Shown here in pieces: positions 60,475 through 64,000 of a DNA stretch of 64,000 bases (the first letter of the stretch is position 1; every line of letters starts with the position of its first letter). Under the pieces are notes generated by a model. The model did not search any database. It saw only the letters and a list, made by a program, of their open reading frames with translations, and was not told the origin of the DNA. Source of the DNA: Erythrobacter sp. UBA1916 (GTDB taxonomy: Bacteria > Pseudomonadota > Alphaproteobacteria > Sphingomonadales > Sphingomonadaceae). The DNA lies in the NCBI GenBank assembly GCA_002337385.1, contig DDFY01000008.1:177844-241843 (forward strand). The letters are read 5' to 3'. The translations under genes and the position numbers were made by a program.

Positions 60475-60924
60475 ATGACAGAAGGATCGCAACGTCCGAT
60501 AGCGGCAACCATCGCGGTGGTTGTTCGTGAGGGTCAGGTCCTGCTGGTTCGTAGGGCCAATCCGCCCGATGCAGGGCGGTGGGGTTTTCCCGGCGGCAAG
60601 ATCGAAACCGGCGAAACCATCGAACAGGCTGCCATTCGCGAACTTTACGAGGAAACCGAGATCCGAGGCGAGGCCTTGCAAACCTTCACCGCCGTCGATG
60701 TCTTCGACCATGATGAGCATGGCGGGCTTCGTCGGCACTTTATCCTTATTGCCGTGCTATGCCGATGGTGTTCAGGCGAACCTGTTGCTGGTGATGATGC
60801 GCTCGAAGCCAGATGGTTCGACCTTGCGGATCTCGAGGACGCAAACGTCGCACTCAGTCTGAATGTCAGCGAAGTTGCATGGCAGGCCGCCGCCATGCGC
60901 GATGATTTTTCCGAAACTCTATAA
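60475..60924 (+). CDS. NUDIX hydrolase
   Basis: A 149-residue hydrolase of nucleoside diphosphate-linked substrates. The NUDIX box is complete: GKIETGETIEQAAIRELYEE followed by TEI, with the metal-binding REx2EE residues. The N-terminal TIAVVVREGQVLLVRRANPP and GRWGFPGG segments are typical of the MutT-like/ADP-ribose-type group. The substrate cannot be told. It lies between the decayed LysR gene and the integrase and may be a passenger of the element. Confidence 0.9.
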   Translation: MTEGSQRPIAATIAVVVREGQVLLVRRANPPDAGRWGFPGGKIETGETIEQAAIRELYEETEIRGEALQTFTAVDVFDHDEHGGLRRHFILIAVLCRWCSGEPVAGDDALEARWFDLADLEDANVALSLNVSEVAWQAAAMRDDFSETL

Positions 60925-60953
60925 CAGCCCTTGCCAGAAAGTTGATTGGGACA

Positions 60954-62339
60954 TCAGCCGAGGCTGCCGTTGGGATAGGCTATTCCCCGCTGGCCCTCCT
61001 TTGCCGCGGTTGGCCCGTGCGCTTGCAGCATAAGGAAACGTCCAAGCGCCGCCTTCCGCGAGCTTCGATCTAGCGCGAAGTGTGTGTTGGAGAGCGCTGC
61101 CCCGTCGAGTAGCGCCTGAATGTAACCCGACACTGTGTCGGCAGCCATGATGAGCGCAGCATCGAGGGTGTGGACGTAACGGCTAGTAATCGAGCCCGAT
61201 GCGTGGCCGAGTAATGCCGCAATGGTGATCTCGGTGAAGCCCAAATCGTTCGCTATGCTGGCGAAGCTATGTCGAAGCGTATGGGCGGTGAGATCCGATA
61301 ACTCCGTATCGGCGAAGATCTTTTCCCAATGGCGGGGAAAGCTGCCGAACGGCCCTTCGGAGTTCCTCTCACCTGGAAACACATAGACGCTGTCATCACC
61401 CGTCTGGCGCGCGTCGAAATACTCCACGATGGGCAGTCCCATCGGCCGAACTGACTGGCCCTCTTTGGTGTCTTCGAACCGGAAGGCGCTGCCTTCTGTG
61501 TCTATTTCCGCTTTCTTCGCCTCGATGATCTCTCCGCGTCGGCAGCCTGACATCGCGATGACCCGGATGATATCGACCGTTCTGGTGTAGCGCGGGTCCA
61601 GTGCTGCTTTGGCGAGGATACGCCCAAGAGTGCGATATTCCTCCTCGCTTAGCCGACGCTTGCGCACCGCGTCTTTTGGTTTGCGGACACCGTGAGCAGG
61701 ATTGCCTTCAATGATGCCAAGTTCATCCCGCGCATAGGTGAAGATGCCGCCCAGCAGACCGACTGTCCGGCTAGCCGCTCCAAGGCCACCTCGGACAATG
61801 GACTTGCCGCGCAGCTTGTTCGTCCTTTCTATGGAGCGCGTCTTGCCGGCCATGATGTCCTTCATCATCGCTGTCACGTCCGCCTTGGTGACGTGAGTTA
61901 CGCGCTTCGAGCCGAGCAACGGGATGATGTGGCGCGTGATCCGGCCGAGATCGGTAATCTTCGTGCTGGCCTTTTTGGGCCGTCCGCCTTTGCCGAGAAT
62001 CCGGCCGGCTTCCAATTCAGCCATATACAGCTCGCACAATTCCTTGACCGACATCGCCCGGCGGGCGCCGTTCCGATCTTCGAGTGGGTCGTTGCCCTTG
62101 GCGACATCTGCTAGCGCTTGGATCGCCAACGTTCGCGCCTGTTCGGCGGTGACGGTGCCATGGCGACCGAGCTTCATCCGGCGCCGGACATTGTTGGAAT
62201 TGCGATAGTCGACAAAATAAGTTCGCGTGCCTGATGGCAACACAAATACGCCGAAGCCTTTCAGATCGCTGCACCAAATAGTATATTGCCGATCGCGCAG
62301 GTCGGCTTTGTCGACGAGGGTTTTCGTCAGTTTTGGCAT
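60954..62339 (-). CDS. int: tyrosine-type integrase of the ICE
   Basis: A 461-residue site-specific recombinase that inserts and excises the element at the tRNA-Arg gene. The N-terminal arm-binding domain (DLKGFGVFVLPSGTRTYFVD, RRRMKLGRHGTVTAEQARTL) is followed by the core-binding region and the catalytic domain. Catalytic residues: R267 in SGCRRGEI, H353 and R356 in HTLRHSFA, H379 in LLGHAS and nucleophile Y388 in SRYVH. The gene reads away from the attachment site, and its start lies 180 bp from the tRNA fragment, the normal layout. Confidence 0.95.
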   Translation of the reverse strand: MPKLTKTLVDKADLRDRQYTIWCSDLKGFGVFVLPSGTRTYFVDYRNSNNVRRRMKLGRHGTVTAEQARTLAIQALADVAKGNDPLEDRNGARRAMSVKELCELYMAELEAGRILGKGGRPKKASTKITDLGRITRHIIPLLGSKRVTHVTKADVTAMMKDIMAGKTRSIERTNKLRGKSIVRGGLGAASRTVGLLGGIFTYARDELGIIEGNPAHGVRKPKDAVRKRRLSEEEYRTLGRILAKAALDPRYTRTVDIIRVIAMSGCRRGEIIEAKKAEIDTEGSAFRFEDTKEGQSVRPMGLPIVEYFDARQTGDDSVYVFPGERNSEGPFGSFPRHWEKIFADTELSDLTAHTLRHSFASIANDLGFTEITIAALLGHASGSITSRYVHTLDAALIMAADTVSGYIQALLDGAALSNTHFALDRSSRKAALGRFLMLQAHGPTAAKEGQRGIAYPNGSLG

Positions 62340-62518
62340 TTTGCACCTCGCTAGAGCGGGTCCAGAAAACTCACCAAAATCTCACCACCAGATCGAAAAC
62401 TGTGGGGTGACTTTGCGTAGTCTGGAATACTCTCATTGTCAATAAAGCACTGTATAAACAGTAACTTATAGAGCTCTAGCGTTGGATTGAAAAGCCTGGC
62501 GTAGCGTTGTGGTTCTAG

Positions 62519-62563
62519 CTCCGAAGGCAGAGGCCACAGGTTCGAATCCTGTCGGGTGCACCA
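62519..62563 (+). tRNA. 3' half of tRNA-Arg(CCG), attachment site (att) at the element's right end
   Basis: The sequence from the anticodon loop to CCA is intact: loop CTCCGAA (anticodon CCG), GGCAG, variable loop AGGCC, T-arm ACAGG-TTCGAAT-CCTGT, acceptor CGGGTGC, A and CCA. The 5' half is missing: the bases before 62519 do not pair with GGCAG or form a D-arm. This is the copy of the tRNA 3' end left at the junction when an element integrates; the whole tRNA gene should be rebuilt at the left end. Confidence 0.85.
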
Positions 62564-62859
62564 GCCTTGCTTCAAAAAACTTAGTCTATTGGCCGCGGGG
62601 AAGCTCCCCGCGAGGTGGCGCCTACATTGAAGGCGTGGCGGAGCACCCGTCACAGCGAGAATGCTCGCCTGTCCGAGAGACCGGCGGCTGCCGCATAGAG
62701 ACTCGCGCGGGATCGAACTCCGGCGTCGGGCGTTCAAATTCCCGGCGCCTCGTCGAGCCCTGTCAGCATGCTGTAGGCAATGTAGGGTCTAACCGGCCTT
62801 TACACCGGGCGGCGTTTGTCAGTACCGGTTAACACAATAACCAAAAAGGGGCGTATCAC
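62564..62859 (+). other. chromosomal intergenic region after the att site
   Basis: 296 bp without a gene. A perfect 8-bp hairpin (CGCGGGGA-AGC-TCCCCGCG, 62594-62612) follows the tRNA fragment by 30 nt and may have been part of the tRNA terminator. The AAAAAGGGG ribosome site of the next gene lies at its end. Confidence 0.5.
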
Positions 62860-64000
62860 ATGCTCGTGCGAGGATTGTTTGAAGACAAGGGCGCGGAGAG
62901 AAATCTCGGCTTCTGGATCCCGCTTGCGGCCACTGTGGCGCTCGTCATCCTTGGGGTGCTGGTGCACCCGGGCTTCTTCTGGGGCCTGCTAGTCTCGGTC
63001 CCGCTGTTGCTGATCGCGCTTTGGGACATGGTGCAGACAGCCCACTCGCTGCGGCGCAACTATCCGCTGACCGCCCGCTTCCGCTGGTTGTTCGAAGACC
63101 TTCGCCCCTTTCTGCGCTCCTACATCGTGGAAGGTCCGCTCGAAGGCCGGCCCTATGACCGGATGTCGCGCTCGCTCGTCTACGCCCGGGCCAAGGACGA
63201 GGAAGACGCCCATCCCTTCGGCACCGAGCTTGATGTCTATTCCGAGGAATACGAAGCGCTGTGCCATTCGATCAATCCCAACGCCGCTGCGCCTAAGCGC
63301 ACGCGGGTCAGGGTCGGGACCGATCAGTGCAGCAAGCCCTATGAAGCGGCCCGCCTCAATATCAGCGCGATGAGCTTCGGCGCGCTGGGCAACCACGCGA
63401 TCGAGGCGCTCAACATGGGCGCGAAGATCGGCGATTTCTATCACGACACCGGCGAGGGCGGTCTTTCGCCCTATCACCTCAAGCATGGTGGCGACATCGT
63501 CTGGGAACTTGGCTCCGGCTATTTCGGCGCGCGGAACAAGGACGGCAATTTCGATCCCGATGCCTTTGCCGACAAGTCGCAGCACGAACAGGTCAAGATG
63601 ACCGAGATCAAGCTGAGCCAGGGCGCGAAGCCGGGGCATGGCGGATTGCTGCCGGCGGCCAAGGTCACGCAGGAGATTGCCGATACCCGGCAGGTTCCGG
63701 CGCACGAGGACTGCCTTTCGCCGCCGGGCCACTCGGCCTTTTCTACGCCGCGCGAGATGCTCGAATTTGCCGCCAAAATGCGCGAGCTTTCTGGCGGCAA
63801 GCCGGTCGGCATCAAGCTGTGTCTTGGCATGCCGCACGAGATTTTTGCTGTCTGCAAGGCCATGCTCGACAGCGGTATCTATATCGATTTCATCGTCGTC
63901 GATGGCGGCGGCGGTGGCACAGGTGCGGCGCCGCTGGAGCTGTCCGACCATGTCGGCCTGCCGCTGCGCATCGGCCTTTACTACGTGAACAACGCGCTGA
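62860..64000 (+). CDS. FMN-binding glutamate synthase family protein, 3' cut by window edge
   Basis: About 380 residues are visible from the ATG at 62860 (AAAAGGGG upstream); the gene runs off the window. Two N-terminal membrane helices (about residues 15-55, FWIPLAATVALVILGVLVHP and then LLVSVPLLLIALWDMV) precede a glutamate-synthase-like FMN barrel: NISAMSFGALGNHAIEALN, GAKIGDFYHDTGEGGLSPYH, KLSQGAKPGHGGLLPAAKVT and FIVVDGGGGGTGAAPLELSD. This is the membrane-anchored, single-domain relative of GltB found in many proteobacterial chromosomes, of unsettled physiological role. It belongs to the chromosome beyond the ICE. Confidence 0.92.
   Translation, partial: MLVRGLFEDKGAERNLGFWIPLAATVALVILGVLVHPGFFWGLLVSVPLLLIALWDMVQTAHSLRRNYPLTARFRWLFEDLRPFLRSYIVEGPLEGRPYDRMSRSLVYARAKDEEDAHPFGTELDVYSEEYEALCHSINPNAAAPKRTRVRVGTDQCSKPYEAARLNISAMSFGALGNHAIEALNMGAKIGDFYHDTGEGGLSPYHLKHGGDIVWELGSGYFGARNKDGNFDPDAFADKSQHEQVKMTEIKLSQGAKPGHGGLLPAAKVTQEIADTRQVPAHEDCLSPPGHSAFSTPREMLEFAAKMRELSGGKPVGIKLCLGMPHEIFAVCKAMLDSGIYIDFIVVDGGGGGTGAAPLELSDHVGLPLRIGLYYVNNAL

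Noticed and set aside
62640..62760. Second tRNA-like sequence after the att site (GTTCAAATTCCCGG near 62727)
   Set aside because: The arms do not pair into a T-stem or acceptor stem; no cloverleaf can be drawn.
1..64000. CRISPR arrays, rRNA genes and complete insertion sequences
   Set aside because: No regularly spaced repeat array, no rRNA segment and no transposase gene with terminal repeats was found on reading both strands.

Overview
The window is almost entirely one integrative and conjugative element (ICE) with its right chromosomal junction. GC-rich codon use, a P-type trb/tra gene set and the accessory families DUF736, DUF932, DUF2285, DUF2840 and DUF2274 point to an alphaproteobacterium, most likely of the Sphingomonadales; this is a family-level judgement from sequence alone. 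The right end is marked by a tyrosine recombinase gene (60954-62339) beside the 3' half of a tRNA-Arg(CCG) gene (62519-62563). A chromosomal-type FMN-binding glutamate synthase gene follows and runs off the window. The left end of the element lies outside the window, so it exceeds about 62 kb.

Backbone, left to right: a 5'-truncated ParB-like gene; DUF736, two small genes and DUF932 (11.6-13.9 kb); XRE, DUF2285 and AlpA-like regulators, a replication initiator and three iteron-like repeats (14.1-17.1 kb); DUF2840, TraF peptidase, lytic transglycosylase and a VirD2-type relaxase (17.3-21.0 kb); VirD4/TraG coupling ATPase and a ribbon-helix-helix protein (25.8-28.2 kb); trbBCDEJKLFGI and DUF2274 (39.7-49.2 kb); and the integrase. 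This backbone is interrupted by four cargo blocks.

Cargo 1 (1.4-11.2 kb) is a copper module: a CPC-type copper ATPase, an APC permease, DUF5676, DUF411, DUF2231 and Met/His-rich proteins on one strand; a CnrX-like sensor, an ECF sigma factor, a multicopper oxidase and CopB on the other. Cargo 2 (21.3-25.5 kb), between relaxase and coupling protein, is a two-gene Hachiman anti-phage system (HamA nuclease, HamB helicase). Cargo 3 (28.4-39.5 kb), between the ribbon-helix-helix gene and trbB, is a second defence island. It holds an E2-only CBASS system (CD-NTase, E2, HNH-SAVED effector), followed on the same strand by a DUF2235 hydrolase and an unrecognised 606-residue protein. Divergent from CBASS is a HigB-like toxin with an HTH plus ImmA/IrrE-peptidase antitoxin. 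An unrecognised HExxH protein with a small partner and a ParDE pair complete the island. Cargo 4 (49.2-60.9 kb) is a zinc/cadmium/cobalt module: a P1B-4-type ATPase, CzcCBA, LysR genes (one decayed) and a NUDIX hydrolase.

The most interesting region is the CBASS/HigBA divergent promoter. Two copies of one inverted repeat lie there, one next to each gene start, suggesting that the HTH-peptidase protein controls CBASS and its own operon together. Next in interest are the two gene pairs of unknown function in cargo 3 (28426-31430 and 36677-38571), which sit where defence genes are expected.
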